The position numbers and the translations under genes were made by a program. A stretch of 54,526 nucleotides of DNA from assembly GCA_017428495.1 (NCBI GenBank), contig JAFRQS010000022.1:1-54526 (forward strand), in the 5' to 3' direction. The notes under the pieces were generated by a model, which did not search any database, was not told the DNA's origin, and saw only the letters and a program-made list of their open reading frames with translations. The stretch's first letter is position 1. Each line of letters starts with the position of its first letter. The stretch comes from Bacilli bacterium. Lineage in GTDB: Bacteria; Bacillota_I; Bacilli_A; RF39; UBA660. Shown here piece by piece: positions 42,602 through 51,709 of the stretch.

Positions 42602-44027
42602 GTATTTAGATTTAAGTATAAAAGAAATCAATGATAAATTGAAGAAAAAAGAAATTAAACCAATTGATTTGGTTTTAGAATGTTTTGAAAGAATAGAAAA
42701 TAATAAAGAATATAATGCATTTATTACATTAAATAAAGAAGAAGCAATAAATGCTGCAAAAGAGTTAGAAAATATTGAAGTAGATAATATTTTATTTGGT
42801 ATACCAATAGCAATTAAAGATAATATTGTTACAAAGGATTTGAAAACCACATGTGGTTCTAAAATATTATCAAATTTTGTACCTGTTTATGATGCTACTG
42901 TAGTTGAAAAATTAAAAGAAAAACATATGATTATAGTTGGTAAATTAAACATGGATGAATTTGCTATGGGTTCATCTAATGAGACTAGTTACTATGGACC
43001 TGTACTTAATTCACATGATAAAAATAGAGTATCTGGTGGTAGTAGTGGAGGTTCTGCAGTATCTGTTGCTCTTAATGTAGTACCATTTAGTTTAGGTACT
43101 GATACTGGAGGTTCAATTAGACAACCGAGTGCATTTAATGGGGTAGTAGGGTTAAAACCAACATATGGTAGAGTATCTAGATATGGACTTGTTGCTTTTG
43201 GTTCTAGTCTTGATCAAATTGGGCCAATAAGTAGAAATGTGTATGAGAATGCATTACTTCTTAATATTATAACTGGTAAGGATGAGAAAGATTTAACTAG
43301 TAGTGAAACAAATGAGGATTTTACTAGATTTATTGGTGAAGATATAAAAGGTATGAAAATAGCAGTGCCTAAGTTTTATATGAGTGATGTTATTAATAGT
43401 GAAATAAGAGATAAAATAAATGAAGTTATAGAATTTTTAACTAAGAGTGGAGTAACTATAGATTATGTAGATATAAAAAATATAGAGTATTCAGTACCTT
43501 TATATCAAGTAATAGCACTTGCAGAAGCGTCATCTAATTTAGCTAGATTTGATGGTGTTAGATATGGGTATTTAACTGATAAAGAGTATAGTAATATAGA
43601 TGATATGTATAAACTTACTAGACAAGAGGGCTTTGGTGATGAAGTTAAAAGAAGACTCATGATTGGATCATATGTTCTTTCTGGTAAGAACGCTAAAACA
43701 TATTACTATAAAGCACTAAGAATAAGGAAATCAATTAGTGATAGTTTTGAAAATTTGTTTAAAACTTATGATTTAATTATTGGACCAACAACAACAGATT
43801 ATGCTTATAAATTGGGAGAAGGACAAAATGATGCAGTAAAGAGTTTTACAGATGATTTATTAACTATACCTGTAAATATGGCTGGTCTTCCTGGTATGAG
43901 TATTCCAGTAGGAATTAATGATAATAAAACAATTGGATTACAAATTATAGGTAATAAATTTGAAGAAGCAAAAATGTATAAATTGGCAAGTTATATAGAA
44001 AGTAATTTCGGAGGTGAATCATGTTAA
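42594..44027 (+). CDS. gatA: Asp/Glu-tRNA amidotransferase subunit A
   Basis: GatA is the glutaminase of GatCAB, releasing ammonia from glutamine for the amidation done by GatB. The 477-residue amidase has the Ser-cisSer-Lys triad: Lys75 in IAIKDN, Ser150 in the SGGSSGGSA motif and the nucleophile Ser174 in DTGGSIRQPS. The spacing matches known GatA. It overlaps gatC by 8 bases and gatB by 7, a tightly coupled operon that keeps the subunits in balance. Confidence 0.97.
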   Translation: MTKYLDLSIKEINDKLKKKEIKPIDLVLECFERIENNKEYNAFITLNKEEAINAAKELENIEVDNILFGIPIAIKDNIVTKDLKTTCGSKILSNFVPVYDATVVEKLKEKHMIIVGKLNMDEFAMGSSNETSYYGPVLNSHDKNRVSGGSSGGSAVSVALNVVPFSLGTDTGGSIRQPSAFNGVVGLKPTYGRVSRYGLVAFGSSLDQIGPISRNVYENALLLNIITGKDEKDLTSSETNEDFTRFIGEDIKGMKIAVPKFYMSDVINSEIRDKINEVIEFLTKSGVTIDYVDIKNIEYSVPLYQVIALAEASSNLARFDGVRYGYLTDKEYSNIDDMYKLTRQEGFGDEVKRRLMIGSYVLSGKNAKTYYYKALRIRKSISDSFENLFKTYDLIIGPTTTDYAYKLGEGQNDAVKSFTDDLLTIPVNMAGLPGMSIPVGINDNKTIGLQIIGNKFEEAKMYKLASYIESNFGGESC

Positions 44028-45439
44028 AACCAACTATAGGAATTGAAGTTCACTGTGAATTAAAAACTAATAGTAAAGCGTTTTCTCCCTCTATGAATAC
44101 TTATGGAGAAGTACCTAATAAAAAAGCTAATGTCATAGATTTAGGATATCCAGGAACATTACCAACATTAAATAAAGGATTAATAGATTTAGGAATTAAA
44201 TGTGCACTAGTGCTTCATTGTGAAGTTACTAAAGAAATGTTTTTTGATAGAAAAAATTATTTCTATCCAGATAACCCTAAGAATTATCAAATAACACAAA
44301 ATAATACACCAATTGGTAGAAATGGATATGTAGAAATAGAATATAATGGTATAAAGAAAAAGATAGAAATAGAAGAAATACATGTAGAGGAAGATACATG
44401 TAAAAGTATTCATGAAGGAAATCATACTCTATTAAACTTTAATAGAGCTGGTATACCACTTATTGAAATAGTTACTAAGCCTTGTATTTCTAATGAAACT
44501 GAAGCAGTGTTATATTTAGAAAATTTAAGAGAAATGTTATTATATGCTGGAGTGTCTGATGTTAAGATTGAAGAAGGAAGCATGAGATGTGAACCTAATA
44601 TATCATTAAGCGATAGTGATAAATTAGGTACTAAGGTAGAAGTTAAAAATATAGGATCTATAAGTGCCGTAAGAGAAAGTATTTTATATGAAATAGAAAG
44701 GCAAACTGAGTTGTTAAATGAAGGTAAAGTTTTAAAAGAAGAGACTAGAAGATGGGATGATAAAACTAAAACTACTATTCTTATGAGAGTAAAAGAAACT
44801 GGTAATGATTATAGATATTTTCCTGAGCCAGATATTCCTAAAGTAGTTTTATCTGATGAATGGATTGAAAGTATTAGAAAAACTATACCTATGTTGCCTA
44901 ATGAATTAAAATCTAAATATAAAGAATTGGGTATTAATGATGTTACAATTAAATCTTTAATTCAAAATCAAGATTTAAGTATTGCGTTAAATGAACTTAT
45001 AGATAGTAATATTAATCCAATATTATCTGCAAATATATTGACTAGTGAAATACTTTCATATATGAATTCTCATTATTTGAAATTTAATGAATTAAATATA
45101 ACTTTAGATAATATAAAAGATATAGTAAATATGTTAAGTGTTAATAAGATATCTTCTAAAATAGCAAAGGAAATAATATCTGAATTATTAGAGAATGGTG
45201 GTAATGTAGGAGATATTATTAATAAAAAAGGATTATCACAAATAAGTGATGTTAAAGTGTTAAAAGATATTATTAATAATATATTAAATAATAATCCAAA
45301 AGCAATTGAAGATTATAACAATGGCCTTGATAGAAGTATTAAATTTTTAATGGGTCAAATAATGAAAGAAACTAAAGGGCAAGCCAATCCTAAACTAGCT
45401 AATGATATGTTAATAGAAGAGTTAAAAAATAGGAGTTAA
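44021..45439 (+). CDS. gatB: Asp/Glu-tRNA amidotransferase subunit B
   Basis: GatB activates the side chain of misacylated Glu-tRNA(Gln) or Asp-tRNA(Asn) with ATP and transfers ammonia. The 472-residue protein has the N-terminal IGIEVHCELKTNSKAFS, FYPDNPKNYQITQ, VEEDTCKSIH, NFNRAGIPLIEIVTKP (about 140-155), VKIEEGSMRCEPNIS, and the C-terminal YqeY-like tail with GQANPKLANDML. GGAGGTG precedes ATG. A terminator overlaps the end. With GatCAB present, the organism probably lacks GlnRS, AsnRS or both. Confidence 0.97.
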   Translation: MLKPTIGIEVHCELKTNSKAFSPSMNTYGEVPNKKANVIDLGYPGTLPTLNKGLIDLGIKCALVLHCEVTKEMFFDRKNYFYPDNPKNYQITQNNTPIGRNGYVEIEYNGIKKKIEIEEIHVEEDTCKSIHEGNHTLLNFNRAGIPLIEIVTKPCISNETEAVLYLENLREMLLYAGVSDVKIEEGSMRCEPNISLSDSDKLGTKVEVKNIGSISAVRESILYEIERQTELLNEGKVLKEETRRWDDKTKTTILMRVKETGNDYRYFPEPDIPKVVLSDEWIESIRKTIPMLPNELKSKYKELGINDVTIKSLIQNQDLSIALNELIDSNINPILSANILTSEILSYMNSHYLKFNELNITLDNIKDIVNMLSVNKISSKIAKEIISELLENGGNVGDIINKKGLSQISDVKVLKDIINNILNNNPKAIEDYNNGLDRSIKFLMGQIMKETKGQANPKLANDMLIEELKNRS

Positions 45440-45450
45440 ATCCTATTTTT
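45425..45450 (+). terminator. Terminator of gatCAB
   Basis: A perfect 10-bp stem (45425-45434 with 45441-45450, loop GTTAAA) whose right arm ends in a T-run. Confidence 0.8.
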
Positions 45451-45458
45451 AATATTAT

Positions 45459-45487
45459 TTGAATATATTTCTATTTTATAGTATAAT
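45459..45487 (+). promoter_or_regulatory. Promoter TTGAAT-N17-TATAAT for the receptor operon
   Basis: TTGAAT (45459-45464), 17 bases, TATAAT (45482-45487), upstream of the three-gene unit 45515-48834. Confidence 0.7.
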
Positions 45488-45514
45488 ATAAAGTACCAAG
45501 GAGTGATTAATTGG

Positions 45515-46003
45515 ATGAAAACTATTGTAAAGTATAGAGTATATATAATAATTGCAATATTATTAATATTTTTTGCATTTGTGTTTGTAACAATGAAGGC
45601 TTATTTGAAACCAAATGATGAAAGTGTGGTATGTGGTTCATTAGCAGGGATTGAAAAAGTTCCGATGAATAGTACAAGAAAAAATGAAATAATTAAGTCT
45701 TTAAAAGAAGATGAAAGTATAGATGAAGTAAAAGTACAAGATATAAAGTGTAAGACTATAAATATAATTATTAAGACTAATTCTAAAGATAATACTATAG
45801 ATAAAATGAAGGAAAAGGGAAATGAACTTTTGAAAAACTTTTCTAAAGAAGAATCTTCATTTTATGATATACAATTATTTATAAAAAATGAAGAAAATAA
45901 TTTTGTTATGATAGGTTATAAAAATAGTTCTAATGATGATGTTACATGGACATCGGATGAATTGGTAAAAAGTGAGGTAGAAGTAGATGAAAAAGAACAA
46001 TAG
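45515..46003 (+). CDS. Membrane-anchored protein of unknown function, 162 aa
   Basis: One N-terminal membrane helix (about 8-27) is followed by an extracellular domain of about 130 residues with two Cys (in VVCGS and IKCKT) that could form a disulfide. The fold looks alpha/beta, with the strands IDEVKVQD and KTINIIIKT and a C-terminal acidic tail. No family recognised. GTG 45503 is in frame but lies inside the AAGGAG site, so ATG 45515 is chosen. It overlaps the receptor gene by 17 bases, so it may be its partner, for example a secreted or anchored accessory subunit. Confidence 0.65.
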   Translation: MKTIVKYRVYIIIAILLIFFAFVFVTMKAYLKPNDESVVCGSLAGIEKVPMNSTRKNEIIKSLKEDESIDEVKVQDIKCKTINIIIKTNSKDNTIDKMKEKGNELLKNFSKEESSFYDIQLFIKNEENNFVMIGYKNSSNDDVTWTSDELVKSEVEVDEKEQ

Positions 46004-48011
46004 AAAATTGTTTGCAATCATTGGGGGAATATTATTACTTTTAGTACTAGTAGTATTATATATAATTAGATTAAATGGGAATAAAAATGAACTTAGTTTA
46101 TCTGAAAAAAGGTGGATTGAGGATAATAAGAAAAGTATGATAGATATATATGTTATGAATAATTTGCCAATCTTTTCTGCAAGTGAAAATGATATATTTT
46201 TATCATTCCTGGATTATTTTGAAGCAGAGACAGGATTATCACTAAATAGAGTTTCATATTCTTTATCTTCTGATACACCTACATCTGATTATTTGTTTAA
46301 AATTATAAAAGAGACAGATGATTTGGGAAGAAATGATTTGTTATTTTATAATGATAATTTTGTTATTGTTAGTAAAAGTAACAAAAAAATTCAGGATATA
46401 TCTAAATTAACTGATTATAAAATAGGAATTGTTACAGCTAATCTTGCAAGTGTTAGTGAGTATTTAGCATATGGTAATAATTTGACTTTTTCTAATTATG
46501 AGAATGATGTACAGTTACTTAATGCATTTGATTCTGATGAAATAAACTATATAATTATACCTAAAAATAGATATTTAAAAGAGATAGTAAGTAATAATTA
46601 TTATATAGTAAATAGTTTATCTAGTTTGTCAAATAAATATGTATTGTCTTTAAGTGATAATAATAATAAATTAAATAGTATATTTACAAAATTATATAAT
46701 AAATGGTATAAGAATAACTTTAATAAATTATATGTTAAATGTATGAATGACTTTTATTTTAAGACTAAAGAAATAGAAGATAGATCTATAACTGCATTTA
46801 AAGGTAAGAAGTATATATATGGATATGTTGAAAATATACCATATGAAATATCTAATAATAAGGGTATGAATCTAGAATTTTTGAATGGATTTGAAAAGTT
46901 TGCAGGAGTGGAGTTTCAATTAAAAAAGTATAATTCAGTTAAAGCTTTAAAAGAAGCTTTTGATGCAGGAAAAGTTGATATAATATTTAATTATTATGGA
47001 TTTGATTCTTCAAGTAGTAATGAAACAATAAGTGTATATGATAGTTCATATGTAATTCTTACTCATATCAATAATAATGTTACAATTGATTCATGGGCTT
47101 CATTATCTGGAAAAGAAATATATGCTTTAAAGGATACAGCTTTAACAGATTATATGAATAATAATACTAAAGCTACTATAAAAACATATTCTAAAATTAA
47201 AAACTTACTTAAAAATAAAGAACCTTTAGTTTTATTAGATTTGAATACTTATAATTATTATAAAAATACTAAATTAAGGGAATACTATATAGTATATGAA
47301 GGAAAGATTGATTTAAGTTATGGATTCTTAATTAAGAGAGATAGTACTAATAATACATTTAGTGATGCACTTCAATTTTATTTAACAAATATAAATCATA
47401 CTGAATTTAGAAATAGAGGAATGTCATCTGTTATGAGTGGTAATGTATTAGACAATATTCCATTATTCTATTATGTTATATTAGCAGGTGTAATTGTCAT
47501 TGGTATAGCTATAGTAAGACGTAATAAAGAAAAAATAGATAAATTGAATGAAGAAAAGTCTAGATTTATAGATCCATTAACTTCCTTAAAGAACAGAAAT
47601 TATTTGAATTCACATTTAGATAAATGGGATAGTAATAAAGTTTATCCACAGTCTATAATAGTAATAGATTTGAATGGACTAAAAGATATAAATAATGAAC
47701 ATGGATATCAAGATGGTGATTTAGTAATTCAAGCTGCCGCTAATATTCTTATAAATAATCAGTTAAAAAATACAGATATTATGAGAACAGATGGTAATGA
47801 ATTTATGATTTATATGGTTGGATATGATGAGGATCATGTGGTTCTTTATATGAGAAAATTGTATAAATTAATGAAGGAATTACCACATGAGAAGGGTGCA
47901 ACTTTAGGTTATAGCATGATTTTAAATGATGTTAAATTAGTTGAAGATGCTATTAATGATGCCATTGTAGATATAAAAAATAATAAAAATAGTAAGGATA
48001 AAAATGATTAA
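45987..48011 (+). CDS. Transmembrane receptor with periplasmic-binding-like domains and a degenerate GGDEF domain
   Basis: The 674-residue protein has an N-terminal helix (about 7-26), about 450 extracellular residues, a second helix (about 490-507) and a cytoplasmic GGDEF-like domain (about 529-665). The outer part looks like two solute-binding (SBP_bac_3-like) lobes: the segments ISKLTDYKIGIVTANLASVSEYL and VEFQLKKYNSVKALKEAFDAGKVDIIFNYYGF are typical. The GGDEF domain keeps DPLTSLKNR and VIDLNGLKDINNEHGYQDGD, but the signature loop reads DGNEF (602-606) instead of GG(D/E)EF. Diguanylate cyclase activity is therefore doubtful; it may be a sensor or binding domain. It overlaps yihY by 8 bases. 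Confidence 0.8.
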   Translation: MKKNNRKLFAIIGGILLLLVLVVLYIIRLNGNKNELSLSEKRWIEDNKKSMIDIYVMNNLPIFSASENDIFLSFLDYFEAETGLSLNRVSYSLSSDTPTSDYLFKIIKETDDLGRNDLLFYNDNFVIVSKSNKKIQDISKLTDYKIGIVTANLASVSEYLAYGNNLTFSNYENDVQLLNAFDSDEINYIIIPKNRYLKEIVSNNYYIVNSLSSLSNKYVLSLSDNNNKLNSIFTKLYNKWYKNNFNKLYVKCMNDFYFKTKEIEDRSITAFKGKKYIYGYVENIPYEISNNKGMNLEFLNGFEKFAGVEFQLKKYNSVKALKEAFDAGKVDIIFNYYGFDSSSSNETISVYDSSYVILTHINNNVTIDSWASLSGKEIYALKDTALTDYMNNNTKATIKTYSKIKNLLKNKEPLVLLDLNTYNYYKNTKLREYYIVYEGKIDLSYGFLIKRDSTNNTFSDALQFYLTNINHTEFRNRGMSSVMSGNVLDNIPLFYYVILAGVIVIGIAIVRRNKEKIDKLNEEKSRFIDPLTSLKNRNYLNSHLDKWDSNKVYPQSIIVIDLNGLKDINNEHGYQDGDLVIQAAANILINNQLKNTDIMRTDGNEFMIYMVGYDEDHVVLYMRKLYKLMKELPHEKGATLGYSMILNDVKLVEDAINDAIVDIKNNKNSKDKND

Positions 48012-48834
48012 AAAGCTAAGGGAATACATAAAAAAGATAATAACAATAGTAAGAAAGCCAGTTATGTCTATATTACCAGGACAACTTGCTTTCTCTTTTG
48101 TGTTAACCATAATTCCCGTAATTGCCTTGATTGCTATAATTGCAACTACTTTTTCAATATCATTAAATTCTATAACAAGTTTTATCTCTACATCATTTCC
48201 AAAAGCTGTAAGTGATATGTTGTTACCTCTTATTACAGGTAGGGGATTTGATTTTAGTGTATTTGTATTTTTAATAGCAGCTATATGGTTAGCGTCAACT
48301 GGAGCATATGCTGTTATAACTGCTGCTGACGTAGTTTATGATATAAAACAAGAGAGAACAATAAAGAAAAGAGTAAAATCTATTGTTATGGTAATATTTA
48401 TGCTTTTACTTATATTGTTTATGCTACTTATTCCTGCATTTGGAGATTTCATATTTGATTTTATTGCAAATTTAAAGATATTTAGTCACATGAAAGGTGA
48501 AATCTTAACTATATATTATTTATTAAAATATCCAATATCATTTATTTATATTTATGTAACACTTAAGATAATATATACAATTGCACCTAGTAAGGATATA
48601 CAAAGTAAAAGCGTAACAAGAGGGTCATTATTTACAACAATAATGTGGATGATTACTACACAAATATATTCATATTATGTAGGTAATATAGTTAATTATG
48701 ATATATTTTATGGAAGTATTTCAAATATAATAATATTACTTACATGGGTTTATTTTTTGGCATATGTTTTTACTATAGGCCTTATAATAAACGCTGGTAC
48801 GGATGAAAATAATATGCAAGTAGAAAAAAAGTAA
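48004..48834 (+). CDS. YihY/BrkB family membrane protein
   Basis: The 276-residue protein has about six membrane helices with the family signature PGQLAFSFVLTIIPVIALIAII (about 20-41), WLASTGAYAVITAADVVYDIKQERTIKKRVKS (about 97-128) and a C-terminal TWVYFLAYVFTIGLIINAG. YihY/BrkB proteins were once called RNase BN by mistake; their true function is still open. It overlaps the receptor gene by 8 bases and is the last gene of the operon. Confidence 0.9.
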   Translation: MIKKLREYIKKIITIVRKPVMSILPGQLAFSFVLTIIPVIALIAIIATTFSISLNSITSFISTSFPKAVSDMLLPLITGRGFDFSVFVFLIAAIWLASTGAYAVITAADVVYDIKQERTIKKRVKSIVMVIFMLLLILFMLLIPAFGDFIFDFIANLKIFSHMKGEILTIYYLLKYPISFIYIYVTLKIIYTIAPSKDIQSKSVTRGSLFTTIMWMITTQIYSYYVGNIVNYDIFYGSISNIIILLTWVYFLAYVFTIGLIINAGTDENNMQVEKK

Positions 48835-48854
48835 CTTTGGTGTTACTTTTTTTT
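48826..48854 (+). terminator. Terminator after yihY
   Basis: A 10-bp stem (48826-48835 with 48842-48851, loop TTTGGT) runs into T8. It overlaps the stop codon of yihY. Confidence 0.85.
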
Positions 48855-48894
48855 ATAATTGTGTTACAATATATTTATGGTAGGAGTGAGGAAT

Positions 48895-49872
48895 ATGAAG
48901 GGTTTAAATAAAATATTGTACTTTATAATTTTTTTATTAGTAATATTAATCGGAGTTACATTTTATGCAAAAATGAATTTGTATGTAACTGTAACATTTA
49001 ATTCAAATGGTGGAAATAAAGTAGAGAGTATAAAAGTAAAGAGAAATAATAAAATTGGTGATTTAGTAATTCCTATAAAAAAAGATTATACTTTTATGCA
49101 TTGGTCAATTGGCAATAATGCTATAGATAAAAATTATATAGTTAAAGATGATGTAACATTAGTAGCAATATATGAAAAAAATAAAGAAGAGGAAAAAGTA
49201 ATTGAACCAAGTATGAAACTTTATACAATTAAATATAATACAGATGGTGGAAGTAAAATAGGGGATTATACTGTTGTTGAAGGAGAAAAGGCTGATAAAC
49301 CAGAGCCACCAGTAAAAGAAGGTTATGAATTTAAAGAATGGCAATTGAATGGTAAAACGTATGATTTTAATTCTGAAGTAACAAGTGATATAACGTTAGT
49401 AGCAATTTATATAAAAGATGAAGTTAAAACTTACACTGTAACTTTTGACACAAATGGTGGAAGTAAAATAGAAAATAAAGTAGTGGAAGAAGATACTGTT
49501 GTAGTTAAACCAGCAAATCCAAAGAAAGAAGGATATTCATTTAAAGAATGGCAATTAGAAGATGGAACTACTTATAACTTTAATTCAAAAGTAACAAGTG
49601 ATATAACATTAAAAGCCATATATGAGAAAGAATCAGAAATAAAGACTTATACTGTAACATTTGATACAGATGGTGGAAGTAAAATTGCGCAACAAACTAT
49701 AAAGGAAAATGAAATAGTAACAAAACCAGAAAATCCAACAAAAGAAGGATATGAATTTAAAGAATGGCAATTAAATAATACTACATATGATTTTGCTTCT
49801 AAAGTAACAAGTGATATAACATTAAAAGCAGTATATACAATAGTTGAAGAAACAAATTCTGAGGAACAATAA
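48895..49872 (+). CDS. Membrane-anchored protein of four InlB-type (Listeria-Bacteroides) repeats
   Basis: A 325-residue surface protein: one N-terminal helix (about 8-26) followed by four repeats of about 65 residues (30-95, 110-174, 180-245, 251-315). Each repeat has the InlB B-repeat/Flg_new pattern: Y-x-V-T-F-x-x-x-G-G, a KPxxPxKEGYxFKEWQL block and a DITLKAIYEK end. The last three repeats are very alike; the first is diverged. There is no LPXTG sorting signal, so the repeats project from the membrane anchor. ATG 48895 follows AGGAG; an in-frame ATG at 48859 lacks a site. Such repeats occur in adhesins and extracellular binding proteins. Confidence 0.88.
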   Translation: MKGLNKILYFIIFLLVILIGVTFYAKMNLYVTVTFNSNGGNKVESIKVKRNNKIGDLVIPIKKDYTFMHWSIGNNAIDKNYIVKDDVTLVAIYEKNKEEEKVIEPSMKLYTIKYNTDGGSKIGDYTVVEGEKADKPEPPVKEGYEFKEWQLNGKTYDFNSEVTSDITLVAIYIKDEVKTYTVTFDTNGGSKIENKVVEEDTVVVKPANPKKEGYSFKEWQLEDGTTYNFNSKVTSDITLKAIYEKESEIKTYTVTFDTDGGSKIAQQTIKENEIVTKPENPTKEGYEFKEWQLNNTTYDFASKVTSDITLKAVYTIVEETNSEEQ

Positions 49873-49900
49873 GTTATGATTATCATAACTTATTTTATTT
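49868..49900 (+). terminator. Terminator after the repeat protein
   Basis: A perfect 12-bp stem (49868-49879 with 49883-49894, loop TTA) followed by a T-rich tail. The stop codon lies in the left arm. Confidence 0.8.
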
Positions 49901-49927
49901 GAAAATGATATTAAACAATGATATACT
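49899..49927 (+). promoter_or_regulatory. Promoter TTGAAA-N17-TATACT for 49945-51673
   Basis: TTGAAA (49899-49904), 17 bases, TATACT (49922-49927), with TG just before the -10 (49919-49920). Confidence 0.7.
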
Positions 49928-49944
49928 AATGCATAGGAGGATTT

Positions 49945-50535
49945 ATGAAAAAAATTGATTTAATAAAAAAGATTATTCGTTTTTTAATAATAATATTAAT
50001 AATAATTACTGCTGTTGTTTCATTATATATATTACCTAAAAAGAAAAATAAAACTATAGAGTCCATTGATAATACAAAATATGGTTATGTACTTGCTAAA
50101 AGAGATAATAGTTTATATAAAGAAATATTTAATTTACTTAAAGATGAACTCGATAGTGATACTATTGATTATGAAAAATATGCAGAATATATATCTAAAT
50201 TATTTGTTATAGATTTATATACATTAAATAATAAAGTAAATAGAAATGATATTGGTGGTATACAATATGTTAAAGATGAAATAAAGGATAATTATAAATT
50301 AAATGTATCAAATACTTTATATAAATATGTTGGAACTATAAACAGTAATGTAGAAGTAAATAAAGTTGATTTGGAAAAAATAAGTGAGACAACTTATAAA
50401 ATAGCAAATAAAGAATATAGTGGTTATGAAGTTAAATTGGCATGGGAATATAAAGAAGAAAATGATTATGATACGGAAGGAACTATTGTATTAATACGTG
50501 ATAATGATAGATTATACATAGTAGAGAAAAAATAG
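49945..50535 (+). CDS. Membrane-anchored protein of unknown function, 196 aa
   Basis: One N-terminal helix (about 10-30) and an outer domain of about 160 residues. The domain has a helical first half (LYKEIFNLLKDELDSDTIDYEKYAEYISKLFVIDLYTLNNK) and a beta-rich second half (YEVKLAWEYKEENDY then GTIVLIRDNDRLYIVEKK), reminiscent of NTF2-like folds, but no family is certain. AGGAGG precedes the start. It is followed one base later by the dGTPase gene on the same transcript. Confidence 0.7.
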   Translation: MKKIDLIKKIIRFLIIILIIITAVVSLYILPKKKNKTIESIDNTKYGYVLAKRDNSLYKEIFNLLKDELDSDTIDYEKYAEYISKLFVIDLYTLNNKVNRNDIGGIQYVKDEIKDNYKLNVSNTLYKYVGTINSNVEVNKVDLEKISETTYKIANKEYSGYEVKLAWEYKEENDYDTEGTIVLIRDNDRLYIVEKK

Positions 50536-50536
50536 T

Positions 50537-51673
50537 ATGAAAAAACAAGATTTAGTAATGAAAAGAATGTATGCTAAAAAGTTATCTAAATATGCCTGTA
50601 GAGATGAAGAAGCAATTACTTTATATGAAGAGTTAGAAGATATTAGGCCTAGATTTTTTAGAGATTCAGATAGAATTATATATTCATTATCTTATACTAG
50701 GTATATTGATAAGACGCAAGTGTTTACTTTTACAGAAAATGATAATGTTAGCAAAAGAATTACTCATGTTCAATTTGTGAGTAAAATAGCAAGAACAATA
50801 GGTAGAGCATTAGGATTAAATGAAGATTTAATAGAAGCAGCAGCATTAGGACATGATCTTGGTCACCCACCTTTTGGTCATTGTGGTGAGAAAATGCTTA
50901 ATAAGTTAAGTCTTTCAAATGGTGAGGGTGTATTTGCACATAATGTTCAGAGTGTTAGAACACTTATGATGCTAGAAGATAATGGAAAGGGGAAAAATAT
51001 ATCTGTTCAAGTTTTAGATGCTATATTATGCCATAATGGTGAATTGCTAGAAAAAGAGTATTATCCAGTGTCTAAGACAAAGCAAGAGTTTTTAAATGAA
51101 TATTATGATTGCTATAAAGATTTAAGTGTTTCAAAAAGTTTAAGACCAATGACATTAGAAGGTTGTGTTGTAAGAATATCTGATGTTATTGCATATGCTG
51201 GTAGAGATATTGAAGATGCTGTTAGATTAGGTATTATTTCAATAAAAGATATTCCTAAAAGCATTACTGAAGTACTTGGCAATAATAATAGAGAGATAGT
51301 CAATACATTGGTTTTAGATATAATAAATAATAGTATAAATAAACCATATATAAAGTTATCGAAAAGAGTGTTTGATGCTTTAAATAAATTAATGAAATTT
51401 AATTATGAAAAAATATATAATGTAATAAATGCTACTAAGGAAATAGCATATTATGAAGAAATGTATGATACTTTATTTAAACACTATAAAAAAGCTATGG
51501 ATAATAATGATAGAGATAATGATATTTATAAAGCATTTTTGAATGGAATGACGGATGATTATTTAAATAGTAATAGTAATTGTAGGATAGTGTTAGACTA
51601 TATTGCAGGAATGACAGATGATTATTTTATAAATAGATATAATGAAATATCTAATATTAAAATTAAGAGATAA
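50537..51673 (+). CDS. dgt: dGTP triphosphohydrolase-like HD-domain protein
   Basis: HD-domain phosphohydrolase of 378 residues in the dGTPase/Dgt family, which hydrolyses dGTP, or other dNTPs, to the nucleoside and triphosphate. The FRDSDRIIYSLSYTRYIDKTQVF start (about 41-63), His77 in RITHVQF, the His-Asp pair His106-Asp107 in ALGHDLGHPPFGHCGE, and the later RISDVIAYAGRDIEDAVRLG (about 213-232) match the family's metal site and helices. It starts one base after the preceding stop. A bidirectional terminator follows. Confidence 0.93.
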   Translation: MKKQDLVMKRMYAKKLSKYACRDEEAITLYEELEDIRPRFFRDSDRIIYSLSYTRYIDKTQVFTFTENDNVSKRITHVQFVSKIARTIGRALGLNEDLIEAAALGHDLGHPPFGHCGEKMLNKLSLSNGEGVFAHNVQSVRTLMMLEDNGKGKNISVQVLDAILCHNGELLEKEYYPVSKTKQEFLNEYYDCYKDLSVSKSLRPMTLEGCVVRISDVIAYAGRDIEDAVRLGIISIKDIPKSITEVLGNNNREIVNTLVLDIINNSINKPYIKLSKRVFDALNKLMKFNYEKIYNVINATKEIAYYEEMYDTLFKHYKKAMDNNDRDNDIYKAFLNGMTDDYLNSNSNCRIVLDYIAGMTDDYFINRYNEISNIKIKR

Positions 51674-51674
51674 T

Positions 51675-51709
51675 AAAACACAGATTGTTTTTTAACAACC
51701 TGTGTTTTT
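51675..51709. terminator. Bidirectional terminator between dgt and the minus-strand pilin-like gene
   Basis: AAAACACAG-A-TTGTT (51675-51689) pairs with AACAA-C-CTGTGTTTT (51694-51708), one A/C mismatch, with A- and T-runs on both sides. Confidence 0.85.
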
